DNA of 64,000 nt, taken from Streptosporangium sp. NBC_01756 (GTDB lineage: Bacteria > Actinomycetota > Actinomycetes > Streptosporangiales > Streptosporangiaceae). The stretch spans positions 434,001 to 498,000 of the forward strand of contig NZ_CP109130.1 in NCBI RefSeq assembly GCF_035917975.1, read 5' to 3'. Numbering within the stretch: position 1 is the stretch's first letter; each line of letters begins with the position of its first letter. This document shows positions 7,792-16,797 of this stretch, piece after piece. The notes under the pieces were generated by a model. That model had not been told where the DNA came from. It saw nothing but the letters and a program-made list of their open reading frames with translations, and made no database searches. A program made the position numbers and the translations under genes.

Positions 7792-10511
7792 GAGGAGTAG
7801 GCGACCACCCCGCGCCGGAGCGCCTCCATCGCCTTCCCCGCGTTCTGCTTGACCTTGCTGCTCCTGGGTGCGGCGTCGGCGATCTGGCCGAGCAGGTCGA
7901 GCAGCTGCTTGACCCAGCGGACGAAGTCACCGGCCGCCAGTTCGGATCCGTTGACCCCGTCCCTCAGCACGGCGTCCAGGTTGCCGCCCTTGGCCCAGCG
8001 GAAGGCCGGCCAGGCGAACCCGAGGTCGGGCTCCCTGATGAAGGACAGACCGTTGTCGCTCTCGATCGACTCCAGCTCGCCCCAGAGACGGACCATGTCT
8101 CCCAGGGCCTGCTGCGCGCCGCCTGCGGGGATCCTCGGCTGGCGGGCGTCGTCGGCCTGCCTGGACTCGAAGACCAGGGAGGACACGACGGCTGCCAGTT
8201 CGGCCGGGTCCAGGTCCTCCCAGAGCCCGGACCGCAGGCACTCGGCGGTGAGCAGGTCGAGCTCGGTGTAGATCTGGGCCAGCCGGCGGCCCTCGGCGGT
8301 GACGTGCTCGCCGTCGAGGTAGCCGAGCTGGTCGAGGACGGCGCAGACCTTGTCGAAGGTGCGGGCGATGACGTGGGAACGGCCCTCGACCCGGCGGCGC
8401 AGCCCCTCGGTCTCGCGCAGCAGCTTGTAGTAACGCTCGGCCCAGCGGGCGTGGTCCTCGCGCTCGTCACAGCCGTGACAGGGATGCTGGCGGATCGCCT
8501 TGCGCAGGCGGTTGATCTCTTCGTCCTCGGCGGCGTGGTCGCGTGCCCTGACGGGTTTGCCGAAGTCACGGTCGCCGATCTTGGCGTGCACGGAGGCGAC
8601 CAGGTTGGCCCGTTCCTTCGGCGAGCGTGAGTTGAAGTTCTTCGGGATGCGCAGATGCTCGACCGGTTCGACCGGGACCGGGAAGTCGACCGGTGACAAC
8701 TTCTTGACCTGTTTGCCGATGGTCAGCACCAGCGGCGAGGGGCCTTCGCCCCGGGAGTTGAGGCCGGGATCGAGGACGACGGCCAGACCGGCGCGGCGGC
8801 CTCCGGGGACGCGGATGATGTCACCGGGTTTGAGCGCCTCCAGCGAGCGCAGCGCCTGTGCCCTGCGGGCCGCACCGCGCTGGCGCGACAGTTCGGCCTC
8901 CCGGTCGGACAGCGCCCTGCGCATCGCGGCGTACTCCTCGAAGTCGCCCAGGTGGCAGGTCATCGCCTCGCGGTATCCTTCCAGGGCCTCCTCCGCGCGG
9001 CGCACCTGCTTGGCGATGCCGACCACCGCGCGGTCGGCCTGGAACTGCGCGAAGGAGGACTCCAGGAGCGTCCGAGCGCGTTCCCTGCCCACCTGACCGA
9101 CCAGGTTGACCGCCATGTTGTAGGAGGGGCGGAAGCTGGAGCGCAGCGGGTAGGTGCGGGTGCTGGCCAGACCGGCGACCTGCAGCGGGTCCATGCCCGC
9201 CTGCCACTGGACCACCGCGTGGCCCTCCACGTCGATGCCACGCCGCCCTGCCCGGCCGGTGAGCTGGGTGTATTCACCAGGGGTGAGGTCGGCGTGGGTC
9301 TCGCCGTTCCACTTGTCGAGCTTCTCGATCACCACGGAGCGGGCGGGCATGTTGATGCCCAGCGCGAGGGTCTCGGTGGCGAACACCGCCTTCACCAGGT
9401 TGCGGGTGAACAGCTCCTCGACGACCTCCTTGAAGGCGGGGAGCATGCCCGCGTGGTGGGCCGCCAGGCCGCGTTCGAGGGCGTCGCGCCATTCGAGGTA
9501 GCCGAGGACGGCCAGATCCTCGTCCGGCAGGTGCGCGGTGCGCTCGTCGACGATCTGACGGATCTGGTGGCGTTCGGTGTCGGTGGTGAGCCGGATGCCG
9601 GCGTGCAGGCACTGTTCGACGGCGGCGTCGCACCCGGCACGGGAGAAGATGAAGGTGATCGCCGGCAGCAGGCCGCCGGCGTCGAGGCGCTCGACGGCCA
9701 CCGCCCGGTCGGGCGGGGCCGACCGGCGCGGGCGGGAGTAGCCGCGCCGGCCCCTGCCGTAGGACTGGCGCTCCTCGTCCCTGGCGATCCGCACCAGGTG
9801 GGGGTTGACCTGCGGCCGGCGGCCCTCCTCGTCCATCAGGAACAGGTCGTAGAGGCGGTTGCCGACGAGCATGTGCTGCCAGAGCGGGACGGGACGGTGC
9901 TCGTCGACGATGACGCTGGTGTCGCCGCGGACCTCGCCCATCCACTCGCCGAACTCCTCGGCGTTGCTGACGGTGGCCGACAGGGCGACCAGCCGCACCG
10001 ACTCGGGCAGGTGGATGATCACCTCTTCCCAGACCGCGCCGCGGAACCGGTCGGCCAGGTAGTGCACCTCGTCCATGACCACGAAGCCGAGCCCTGCCAG
10101 GGTGCCGGACCCGGCGTAGAGCATGTTGCGCAGCACCTCGGTCGTCATGACGACGATCGGGGCGTCGCCGTTGATGCTGTTGTCGCCGGTGAGCAGGCCG
10201 ACCTTCGCCGAGCCGTACCGCCTGACCAGGTCGTTGTACTTCTGGTTGGACAGCGCCTTGATCGGGGTGGTGTAGAAGCACTTGCGGCCCTGTTCCAGAG
10301 CCAGGTGCACCGCGAACTCGCCCACCACGGTCTTGCCCGAACCGGTGGGGGCCGCCACCAGGACCCCGTCGCCCGCGTCCAACGCCCGGCAGGCGTCGAG
10401 CTGGAAGTCATCCAGCTCGAAGTCGTACAGACCGCGGAACGAGGTCAGCGCCGGCCCACTGTCAGCCTGGCCCTGACGGAAAGCAGCGTAACGTTCCGCT
10501 GGGGTCGTCAT
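7782..10511 (-). CDS. helY: Ski2/Mtr4-like DEAD/DEAH-box helicase HelY
   Basis: A superfamily 2 helicase of about 909 residues related to eukaryotic Ski2 and Mtr4. Helicase motifs are clear: Q-like FELDDFQLDA, Walker A VAAPTGSGKT, TTPIKALSNQ, DEVHYLADR, LSATVSNAEEF, then VFATETLALGINMPA and QLTGRAGRRGID in the second RecA lobe. A long C-terminal part follows, with a KOW/arch-like region near RVPGGRRAGLAVV and a helical DSHCT-like end. The ATG at 10511 is preferred: TAGGGT stands 7 bases before it, and the bases between also read GGAGG. The upstream GTG at 10520 is less likely. Likely role: RNA unwinding or surveillance. Confidence 0.92.
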   Translation of the reverse strand: MTTPAERYAAFRQGQADSGPALTSFRGLYDFELDDFQLDACRALDAGDGVLVAAPTGSGKTVVGEFAVHLALEQGRKCFYTTPIKALSNQKYNDLVRRYGSAKVGLLTGDNSINGDAPIVVMTTEVLRNMLYAGSGTLAGLGFVVMDEVHYLADRFRGAVWEEVIIHLPESVRLVALSATVSNAEEFGEWMGEVRGDTSVIVDEHRPVPLWQHMLVGNRLYDLFLMDEEGRRPQVNPHLVRIARDEERQSYGRGRRGYSRPRRSAPPDRAVAVERLDAGGLLPAITFIFSRAGCDAAVEQCLHAGIRLTTDTERHQIRQIVDERTAHLPDEDLAVLGYLEWRDALERGLAAHHAGMLPAFKEVVEELFTRNLVKAVFATETLALGINMPARSVVIEKLDKWNGETHADLTPGEYTQLTGRAGRRGIDVEGHAVVQWQAGMDPLQVAGLASTRTYPLRSSFRPSYNMAVNLVGQVGRERARTLLESSFAQFQADRAVVGIAKQVRRAEEALEGYREAMTCHLGDFEEYAAMRRALSDREAELSRQRGAARRAQALRSLEALKPGDIIRVPGGRRAGLAVVLDPGLNSRGEGPSPLVLTIGKQVKKLSPVDFPVPVEPVEHLRIPKNFNSRSPKERANLVASVHAKIGDRDFGKPVRARDHAAEDEEINRLRKAIRQHPCHGCDEREDHARWAERYYKLLRETEGLRRRVEGRSHVIARTFDKVCAVLDQLGYLDGEHVTAEGRRLAQIYTELDLLTAECLRSGLWEDLDPAELAAVVSSLVFESRQADDARQPRIPAGGAQQALGDMVRLWGELESIESDNGLSFIREPDLGFAWPAFRWAKGGNLDAVLRDGVNGSELAAGDFVRWVKQLLDLLGQIADAAPRSSKVKQNAGKAMEALRRGVVAYSSLT

Positions 10512-10518
10512 AGCCTCC

Positions 10519-10524
10519 ACCCTA
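10519..10524 (-). promoter_or_regulatory. -10 element before helY
   Basis: TAGGGT, 7 bases, ATG 10511. The 7-base spacer contains GGAGG, so leaderless and leadered readings compete. Confidence 0.4.
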
Positions 10525-10684
10525 CCGATATCGGGATTCCGGTCCGTCCGTCGTACGCTCAGCGGCCCCGACCGGGTTCCGCGCGGCGGCCGGACCTCGG
10601 CAGGCGTGCCCCGCCGTGCCCGCCACCGGCGCCCGGCGCGGGCCGGCCTACCCGGGCCCGGACGGCGGTCGCGGCGACCGCCGG

Positions 10685-11560
10685 CTAGGTGAACACGCGT
10701 AGCGAACCGGGGACGATCTCGCAGGTGAACGGGGCCGGTCCGATCCGCTCGCCGTCGGCGTAGGCGACCACGCCCGGGGCCTCCAGGGTGATCCGGCGGG
10801 CGCGTCTCGTCACGACGGCGGGGTGGGTGACGTGGGTGCCCCGGTAGACCCGGGGAAAGGTGCGCAGGAACTCGCCCTTGGGCACGGCGCCGAGCACCGT
10901 CACATCCAGCAGGCCGTCGTCGGGGACGGCGGCCGGGCAGACCCGCATCCCGGCGCCGTAGAAACGGGTGTTGCCGATCGCGACCAGCATGGCCTCCTGC
11001 TCGAGGATCTCACCGTCCAGGTCGATCCGGAACGGGATCGGCCGGAAGGATCGGAGCTCCTCGGCCAGCGCGACCAGGTATTTCGCCATGCCAGGCGGCC
11101 AGGTCATCCGGTTGGCCCGCTCGTTCACCCGGGAGTCGAACCCGCAGGAGACCACACCGGCGAACCACTCGTCCCTGCCGATCTTCGCGGCGTCGATCGT
11201 GCGGGACTCGGCCCTGAGCACGACGTCGGCGGCGGCGAGGGTGTCCTTCCTCGGCAGGCCGAGTGCGCCGGCGATGTCGTTGCCGGTCCCCGCGGGGATG
11301 ACGCCCAGCGGGACATCGGTGCCGGCGACCGCCTGGACCGCCAGGTGGACCAGGCCGTCCCCGCCGAAGGCCACCAGCGCGTCCGGGCCTTCGGCGACCG
11401 CCGTGCAGGCACGCTCCAGGGCGTCGTCCGGCGACTCTCCGACGATCACCGAGACCTCCGCGCCGCCCTGCCGGAGCCTGTTGAGGACAGGGGCGAGCAG
11501 ACCGCGTGAACGGCCGCCACGAGCGGCTGGATTGACGAGAACAGCGATCTCTCCGGGCAC
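10685..11560 (-). CDS. Diacylglycerol/lipid kinase family protein
   Basis: A 291-residue DAGK-catalytic-domain protein. The N-terminus has the LVNPAARGG motif, and the nucleotide-binding glycine stretch is FGGDGLVHLAVQ. The family motif VIPAGTGNDIAGALGLP follows, and the C-terminal beta domain includes VAIGNTRFYGAGMRVCP. It would phosphorylate diacylglycerol or a related lipid alcohol at the membrane face. The GTG at 11560 is chosen because TAAGTT is 7 bases upstream. That promoter lies against the 3' end of tatC, so the gene may be expressed independently. Confidence 0.9.
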   Translation of the reverse strand: MPGEIAVLVNPAARGGRSRGLLAPVLNRLRQGGAEVSVIVGESPDDALERACTAVAEGPDALVAFGGDGLVHLAVQAVAGTDVPLGVIPAGTGNDIAGALGLPRKDTLAAADVVLRAESRTIDAAKIGRDEWFAGVVSCGFDSRVNERANRMTWPPGMAKYLVALAEELRSFRPIPFRIDLDGEILEQEAMLVAIGNTRFYGAGMRVCPAAVPDDGLLDVTVLGAVPKGEFLRTFPRVYRGTHVTHPAVVTRRARRITLEAPGVVAYADGERIGPAPFTCEIVPGSLRVFT

Positions 11561-11567
11561 AGACCGG

Positions 11568-11573
11568 AACTTA
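11568..11573 (-). promoter_or_regulatory. -10 element for leaderless lipid kinase gene
   Basis: TAAGTT 7 bases before GTG 11560; only four bases separate it from the stop codon of tatC. Confidence 0.5.
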
Positions 11574-11577
11574 TCGC

Positions 11578-12477
11578 CTATCGGTTGGTATCGACATCCG
11601 TCGTGCCCAAATCGAGAGGAGAAGCCTCGTCCTTGAGGGGGGAGGCCTCGTCGTCGGCCAGCTGAGAGAAGTCCTCGTCCTTCGGCAGGCGCCTCTCCCG
11701 CAGATACATGAAGCCTTCGGCGAGGGCGAACAGCACGACCATGGGAATGGCCAGGGCGACCATCGAGAACGGGTCGGTACTGGGGGTGGCGATCGCGGCG
11801 AAGAGGAACATGATGAAGATCACCATGCGGCGGTGCTTGGCCACCGTCGCGCGCGGCAGGACACCGATCACGTTCAGGAACACCATCAGCAGCGGCAGCT
11901 CGAAAGAGACCCCGAAGATGATGAGCATCACCAGCGCGTAGCTCAGGTAGTCGTCCATCTCCAGCAGCGGGATCGCATTGGTCGGCGCGAAACCGAGCAG
12001 GATCGCCAGGCCGGTGTCCATGATGAAGTAGGCCAGCGCCGCACCCGCCAGGAACAGCGGGATCGCCAGGGCGAGAAACGAAATCGAATAGCGCTTCTCG
12101 CTGCGGTACAGGCCGGGAGTCACGAAGGCCCAGATCTGGTACAGCCACACCGGCGAGGAGACCACCAGCGCGAACATCGCCGCGACCTTCAGGTTGACGA
12201 AGAAGGCCTCGAAGACCCCGCGGATGGCGAACGTGCACTCGCCCTCTCTCAACAGGTGCGAGACGGGCAGCTTGCAGTAAGGCTCGGTGATGAAACTCCA
12301 GATGGGATCGAAAAAGACGAACCCCACGATGATGCCCGCGATCATGGCAAGCAGCGCGATGACCAGCCGGTTGCGCAGCTCACGGAGATGAGCCATGAGC
12401 GGCATACGGCCCTCGGCCGAGTCGTCGGGCGATACCGACTCGTTACGGCCCGGTTTGGGCCATTTCAGCAGCGCCAT
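11578..12477 (-). CDS. tatC: Sec-independent protein translocase TatC
   Basis: A 299-residue polytopic membrane protein. The cytoplasmic N-terminal segment carries the signature MPLMAHLRELRNRLVIAL used to bind twin-arginine signal peptides. Six hydrophobic helices follow, with the conserved FVTPGLY and FELPLLMVFLN segments. The acidic C-terminal tail of about 45 residues is longer than in enterobacterial TatC. It forms the Tat receptor with TatA, encoded 47 bases upstream on the same strand. No strong ribosome site precedes the ATG at 12477. Confidence 0.96.
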   Translation of the reverse strand: MALLKWPKPGRNESVSPDDSAEGRMPLMAHLRELRNRLVIALLAMIAGIIVGFVFFDPIWSFITEPYCKLPVSHLLREGECTFAIRGVFEAFFVNLKVAAMFALVVSSPVWLYQIWAFVTPGLYRSEKRYSISFLALAIPLFLAGAALAYFIMDTGLAILLGFAPTNAIPLLEMDDYLSYALVMLIIFGVSFELPLLMVFLNVIGVLPRATVAKHRRMVIFIMFLFAAIATPSTDPFSMVALAIPMVVLFALAEGFMYLRERRLPKDEDFSQLADDEASPLKDEASPLDLGTTDVDTNR

Positions 12478-12524
12478 TCGCGAGTCCCGGTCCGAGAAGT
12501 GAGTTGATCAGGGTGGACTGAAGC

Positions 12525-12848
12525 CTACTGGGGCTTCGGAGCACCTGCCTGAGTCCGCAGCCGGGCCGCCTGCTCCTCCAGGGCACGGGCCTGCTCCTCG
12601 GCCGACAGCGTGGGCGCGGCCGGAGGGATCGGCTGCGGAGCCGGAGCGGCGGGCTGGGGCTGCGCCTGGACGGTCGCCGTCGCGGTCGTCTGGGCATCGG
12701 GGTCGTCGTGAAGCTTGGAGGTCTCCGCCTTGAAAATCCGCAGCGACCTGCCCAGTCCGCGAGCGGCGTCCGGCAGCTTCTTGGCACCGAACAGCAGCAC
12801 CAGGATCAACCCGATGATGATCAGCTCAGTAGGTCCCAGGTTGGGCAT
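12525..12848 (-). CDS. tatA: Twin-arginine translocase subunit TatA
   Basis: A 107-residue protein with the TatA plan: a short periplasmic N-terminus, one transmembrane helix ([12 protein letters not shown]), the hinge GAKKLPD, and an amphipathic helix [14 protein letters not shown] proline/alanine-rich cytoplasmic tail follows. It polymerises to form the Tat translocation pore. The ATG at 12848 has AAGGATG shortly upstream. It leads a tatA-tatC pair. Confidence 0.95.
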   Translation of the reverse strand: MPNLGPTELIIIGLILVLLFGAKKLPDAARGLGRSLRIFKAETSKLHDDPDAQTTATATVQAQPQPAAPAPQPIPPAAPTLSAEEQARALEEQAARLRTQAGAPKPQ

Positions 12849-12914
12849 GACACATCCTTAAGCCGAGCGACATGCAATCTCTCGTCACGATCGTACGCTG
12901 CCCGGAGCACAGAC

Positions 12915-13103
12915 TCATCCCTTCGGGTCACGTATTGTCCCGGCACCGCGGCCGGACGGGCCCCGCACCGACTCCAGTCGGCCGCGCGTCCGGGCGACCT
13001 CCCGGCCCAGCCCACGGGCGGCCAGCAGCACGCGGAAGCCCAGGGATCCGAGGACGAGCAGTCCCGTGAAAGCCAGCGCGACGGCGGCGAAGATCCAGCC
13101 CAT
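12915..13103 (-). CDS. Small single-pass membrane protein between pafC and tatA
   Basis: A 62-residue protein with one N-terminal hydrophobic helix (about residues 3-27) and a basic cytoplasmic tail (ARGLGREVARTRGRLE) likely to be helical. A small protein of this kind is commonly found at this place in actinobacterial paf/tat loci; its function is unknown. TAAGAT stands 8 bases before the ATG at 13103, suggesting its own leaderless promoter. Confidence 0.75.
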   Translation of the reverse strand: MGWIFAAVALAFTGLLVLGSLGFRVLLAARGLGREVARTRGRLESVRGPSGRGAGTIRDPKG

Positions 13104-13111
13104 GTCGTGAG

Positions 13112-13117
13112 ATCTTA
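13112..13117 (-). promoter_or_regulatory. -10 element for small membrane protein
   Basis: TAAGAT, 8 bases, ATG 13103; no purine-rich ribosome site is present in the gap. Confidence 0.4.
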
Positions 13118-13154
13118 ACCTGGCGGTCAGCCGGCCGACGCGTGAGGAGCCACC

Positions 13155-14111
13155 TCAGGGGGCCGAGGCGTAACGACTCAGCGCCGAAGACGCGGCCTCC
13201 CGCACGCTCTCGGCCAGCGAGTCGGGGGAGAGCACCCGCCCGGTGTCGCCCAGGCGCAGCGCCAGCCGTACCAGCCAGCCCTGGTCGCGGGCCCGCAGCG
13301 CCACCCGCAGGCGGCCCTCGCCCAGCTCCTCCACCTGGTCACACGGGTAGTATTCGGCGACCCAGCGGCCGGCCGGGGTCAGCTCCAGCTCCACCAGCTC
13401 GTCGGTCGGGGAGGGCCGGAACACCCCCGAGGTGATCTCCTCGGGCACGGCGCCGGCGGGCGGATCCGCGGCCACGTCGAGCATCTCGACGGTGAGCACC
13501 CGGTCGAGCCGGAACAGCCGCACCGCCTCGGCCCGGTAGCACCAGCCGGACAGGTAGGAACGGCCGTCCACCACGACCAGGCGCATCGGGTCGACCTCGC
13601 GCGGAGTGACCTCGTCGCGGCCCGGCACGTAGTAGCGCAGCGACAGCCGCCTGCCGCGCCGCAGCGCCTCGTTCACGGTGGGCAGCGCGTCGGGGGTGGC
13701 GTCCACCTCGACGGCGACCTGGCTGCTGACCGCCGCCGCCCCCTCCACCGAGGCCTGCTCGAACTTGGCGATGACCCGGGCCAGCGCGTCGCGCTCGCCG
13801 AACTCGGGCATCTCGGCGAGCATCCGCAGGGCCACCAGCAGCGCGCTGGCCTCGTCCACGCCCAGCCGCAACGGGCGGGCGATGGTGTCGGCGTTGTCGA
13901 TGACGATCTCGCCGCCGTCCCACGACACGTCGATCAGGTCACCCGGGGTGTGTCCGGGCAGCCCGCACATCCACACCAGCTGCAGGTCGTCGATGAGCTG
14001 CTTCTCACTGAGCCCGAAGATCTTCGCCACCTCGGGCACCTGGGCCCCGGGATGCGACATCAGGTAGGGCACCAGCGCCAGCAGCCGGGGCAACCGGTCG
14101 GCCGTACTCAT
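13155..14111 (-). CDS. pafC: WYL-domain regulator PafC
   Basis: A 318-residue transcription regulator: N-terminal winged helix (about residues 1-75, with EVAKIFGLSEKQLIDDL), central WYL domain with SLRYYVPGRDEVTPREVDPMRL and DGRSYLSGWCY, and a C-terminal WCX domain. It pairs with PafB to form the PafBC complex, which in mycobacteria activates LexA-independent DNA-damage genes. The ATG at 14111 has GGAG 6 bases upstream. It follows pafB by 88 bases. Confidence 0.94.
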   Translation of the reverse strand: MSTADRLPRLLALVPYLMSHPGAQVPEVAKIFGLSEKQLIDDLQLVWMCGLPGHTPGDLIDVSWDGGEIVIDNADTIARPLRLGVDEASALLVALRMLAEMPEFGERDALARVIAKFEQASVEGAAAVSSQVAVEVDATPDALPTVNEALRRGRRLSLRYYVPGRDEVTPREVDPMRLVVVDGRSYLSGWCYRAEAVRLFRLDRVLTVEMLDVAADPPAGAVPEEITSGVFRPSPTDELVELELTPAGRWVAEYYPCDQVEELGEGRLRVALRARDQGWLVRLALRLGDTGRVLSPDSLAESVREAASSALSRYASAP

Positions 14112-14199
14112 GATTCACTCCGTTCCGCGCCCGCGACGCACCGCTCTCCCCCATGCGACTCCCCCGTGCACGGCCCGCGGCCGCACCGCCGAGCGCCCC

Positions 14200-15156
14200 T
14201 CACGTCAGGGCCCCCTTCAGCCTGCGGATCACGGCGTCGCGCGCGTCCGGCGGTCCGGCCACCTCGGCGTCGGCCGCGAAGCCGACGACCCACCCGGCCA
14301 GCCGCTCGGGATCGCTGAAGACGACGTCCAGCTCGTCCCACCCGCCGGTTCCGGGCCGTACGGCCCCGGCCACCTGGCGCAGCCCCTGGCAGGTGCCCTC
14401 GCGGACCCGGATGAGCGCGGTGCGCTCGGAGACCGGCAGCTCGTGGTAGCCGACCATCGACTTGATGTCGACCCCCTCGGGCACCACCACCGTCCCGGGA
14501 CGGCCCACCGGGGTGACCTGGCCGCTGATCCGGCTGAGCCGGAACGCGCGGGCCGCGTCGCGGTCGCGGTCGTGGCCCACCACGTACCATCGGCCCCGGC
14601 GGCTGACCACGCCCCACGGCTCCACCGTGCGGGTCAGCACGCTCTCGCTGGCCGCCGCCCGGTAGGCGAAACGGACCGCGCGCCGGTCGCGCACGGCCTC
14701 CCAGAGCGCGGGGAAGGCGGGGTCCTGGGTGTCGACCCGCAGTTCGAGCGCGCCGCCGAGCATCCCGCCCGCCTCGTCGGTCTCCACTCCCCCGGCGCGC
14801 AGCTTCAGCAGCGCCCCGCTGGCCGCCTCGGCCAGGCTGGCCCGCTGCCACACCTGGGCCGCCAGGCCCACCACGGCCACCTCGTCGGGCTCCAGGGTGA
14901 TCTCCGGCAGCTCGTAGGCCTGCGGGACGATCCGGTAGCCCGGATCCTCCTCCCACGGGTCCTTGTAGACCTCGATCGGAATGCCGATCTCGCGCAGCTC
15001 GTTCTTGTCGCGCTCGAACATCCGCTGGAAGGCCTCGTCGTTGGCGGCGTCGTAGCCGGGCACCGCCTGGCGGATGTGCTCGGCGCTGAGCGGCCGCCGC
15101 GTGGCGAGCAGGCAGATCACAAGGTTCAGCAACCGCTCGGTCTTCCGGCGCGACAT
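14200..15156 (-). CDS. pafB: WYL-domain regulator PafB
   Basis: A 318-residue partner of PafC with the same plan: N-terminal winged helix (SRRKTERLLNLVICLL), a linker, a WYL domain containing AVRFAYRAA and WGVVSRRGRWYVVGHD, and a C-terminal WCX domain. PafB proteins characteristically carry the FERDKNELREIGIPIE segment seen near residue 48. A strong GGAGGGAGG precedes the ATG at 15156. It is divergent from the DUF3866 gene, sharing about 57 bases of promoter space. Confidence 0.94.
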   Translation of the reverse strand: MSRRKTERLLNLVICLLATRRPLSAEHIRQAVPGYDAANDEAFQRMFERDKNELREIGIPIEVYKDPWEEDPGYRIVPQAYELPEITLEPDEVAVVGLAAQVWQRASLAEAASGALLKLRAGGVETDEAGGMLGGALELRVDTQDPAFPALWEAVRDRRAVRFAYRAAASESVLTRTVEPWGVVSRRGRWYVVGHDRDRDAARAFRLSRISGQVTPVGRPGTVVVPEGVDIKSMVGYHELPVSERTALIRVREGTCQGLRQVAGAVRPGTGGWDELDVVFSDPERLAGWVVGFAADAEVAGPPDARDAVIRRLKGALT

Positions 15157-15200
15157 CCGGCCTCCCTCCCTGTTCAGATGACTCTACGTCCAGGTGACGC

Positions 15201-15206
15201 TACTCT
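15201..15206 (+). promoter_or_regulatory. -10 element for leaderless DUF3866 gene
   Basis: TACTCT lies 7 bases before GTG 15214, in the short gap shared with divergent pafB. Confidence 0.5.
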
Positions 15207-15213
15207 TCCCCGC

Positions 15214-16326
15214 GTGATCAGATGGCGCAGGGGCGAGGTCGTACGAATCCGGCGCGAGTGGCCGGGGGCGGTGGAGCTCGACGTCACCACCGAGGATGGC
15301 AACGCGCGAGCGCTGGCCTATCCCGCCCTGGTGGGACGCCCGGAGCCCGGCGACGTGGTGTTGCTCAACACGACCGCGCTCGCGATGGGCCTCGGTACGG
15401 GAGGTTACGCCATGGTGGTGGCACTTCCCGACCGTTTGCCAGAAGATCCGCAAGGTCCCGGACACCTGGTGAAGGCACGGTACACCCCGCTGCAGACGAC
15501 CGTGCTCGGCGCCGACGAGCAGGACTCGCCCTTCCACGAGGTGCTGCGCGAGGCCGACTCCCTGGACGGCATGCCGGTGATCGTCGCCGACCTGCACTCG
15601 GCGCTTCCGGCGATCCTGTGCGGCCTGTACGGCTCGCGTCCGCCGAGCGCGCCCGGGGACAGGGGCGACCAGGAGCGGGAACCCGGGATCCCGCGAGTCG
15701 CCTACGTGATGCTCGACGGCGGCGCCCTGCCCGCCTGGTTCTCCATGTCGTGTGCCCGGCTGAAGGAGGCCGGCTGGCTGTGCGGGGTGGTCACGGTGGG
15801 CCAGGCCTTCGGCGGCGACGTGGAGGCGGTCACCCCGCACACGGGCCTGCTGGCCGCCAGGCACGTGCTGGACGCCGACGTGGCGATCGTCACCCAGGGT
15901 CCGGGCAACCTGGGCACCGGCACCCGCTGGGGCTTCTCCGGCGTCTCGGCGGGGGAGGCGGTCAACGCCGCCGCCGTCCTTCAGGGACGCCCGGTCGCGG
16001 CGCTGCGGATCAGCGAGGGCGACCGGCGCGAGCGCCACATCGGCGTCTCCCATCATTCGCTGACCGCCTACGGCCGGGTCGCCCTGGCCCCCGCCCAGGT
16101 CGTCGTGCCGGAGTTGCCGGGCGACTTCGGCAGGCGGGTGGCCGAGCAGTCGGAGCCGCTGGCCGTCCGGCACGAGCTGGTCGGAGTCTCGGTGGACGGG
16201 CTCCGTGAGGCGCTCCTGGGCTCCCCGGTGCGGCTGTCGACGATGGGACGGGGCCTGGACGAGGACCTGGCCTACTTCCTGACCTCGGCCGCCGCCGGCC
16301 GCCACGCGGCCTCGCTGCTGTCGTAG
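15214..16326 (+). CDS. DUF3866 family protein
   Basis: A 370-residue soluble protein. Its position beside pafB and its N-terminus (RWRRGEVVRI) match the actinobacterial DUF3866 family, whose biochemical role is not known. The middle contains conserved-looking segments MPVIVADLHSALPAI and YVMLDGGALPAWFS, then VTQGPGNLGTGTRWGFSG and IGVSHHSLTAYGRV, which could form an active site rich in His, Ser and Gly. There is no signal peptide. The GTG at 15214 is set by the leaderless -10. Its last 55 bases overlap the 3' end of the opposing DUF3291 gene. Confidence 0.82.
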   Translation: MIRWRRGEVVRIRREWPGAVELDVTTEDGNARALAYPALVGRPEPGDVVLLNTTALAMGLGTGGYAMVVALPDRLPEDPQGPGHLVKARYTPLQTTVLGADEQDSPFHEVLREADSLDGMPVIVADLHSALPAILCGLYGSRPPSAPGDRGDQEREPGIPRVAYVMLDGGALPAWFSMSCARLKEAGWLCGVVTVGQAFGGDVEAVTPHTGLLAARHVLDADVAIVTQGPGNLGTGTRWGFSGVSAGEAVNAAAVLQGRPVAALRISEGDRRERHIGVSHHSLTAYGRVALAPAQVVVPELPGDFGRRVAEQSEPLAVRHELVGVSVDGLREALLGSPVRLSTMGRGLDEDLAYFLTSAAAGRHAASLLS

Positions 16327-16754
16327 AACTGCTTGAAGGTGAAGGCCTGCGGGGTGGGGCCTTCGGCCTTGAGCAGTTCCAGGCGGCCCATGCCCTCCTC
16401 CAGCGTCGGGGTGTACCCCTCGGGGATCCACCACATCACCGTGTACGGCTCCGCCGCGTGCAGGAACCACTCCCTGCGCCGCTGCAGGACGCCCAGGTGG
16501 GCGCTGCGGTAGACGAAGTCCCACAGCGTGTCGCGCGACTCCCACACGGAGAAGTTGATCAGCAGATGGTCGCCGTAGTCGTGCTCGATCGTGTCCTGCG
16601 GGCTGTCACCGCCCTTGAGCCGCCACACGAAGCCGGGCGCCGCGTCGGAGAGCTGGTTGATGGGCTCGAGCGCCGCGATGAAGTCGGCGAGTTCGGGGGA
16701 TTCCTTGGGCGCGCGCATGTGCGCGACGTTGAGCTGAGCCAGGTTCATGGTCAT
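16272..16754 (-). CDS. DUF3291 domain-containing protein
   Basis: A 160-residue protein of the DUF3291 type, a small dimeric alpha/beta-barrel fold related to antibiotic-biosynthesis monooxygenases. Features include LAQLNVAHMRAP at the start, the tryptophan-rich core FSVWESRDTLWDFVYRSAH and VMWWIPEGYTPTLEEGMGRL. Activity is unknown. ATG 16754 and ATG 16748 are both possible starts. It lies 43 bases downstream of a cysteine-containing regulator on the same strand, with an AT-rich palindrome and a TTGACA (16780-16785) in the gap, so it may be the regulator's target. Confidence 0.8.
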   Translation of the reverse strand: MTMNLAQLNVAHMRAPKESPELADFIAALEPINQLSDAAPGFVWRLKGGDSPQDTIEHDYGDHLLINFSVWESRDTLWDFVYRSAHLGVLQRRREWFLHAAEPYTVMWWIPEGYTPTLEEGMGRLELLKAEGPTPQAFTFKQFYDSSEAAWRPAAAEVRK

Positions 16755-16783
16755 CAGCAGACCATCCCGGCCCCTTCTATGTC

Positions 16784-16796
16784 AATAATCATTATT
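16784..16796. promoter_or_regulatory. AT-rich palindrome, candidate operator
   Basis: AATAAT-C-ATTATT is a perfect 6-1-6 inverted repeat in an otherwise GC-rich region, right after the regulator stop codon and overlapping a TTGACA on the minus strand ahead of the DUF3291 gene. The 6-1-6 layout resembles Fur-type boxes, but the regulator here is not a Fur protein. Confidence 0.5.
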
Positions 16797-16797
16797 T

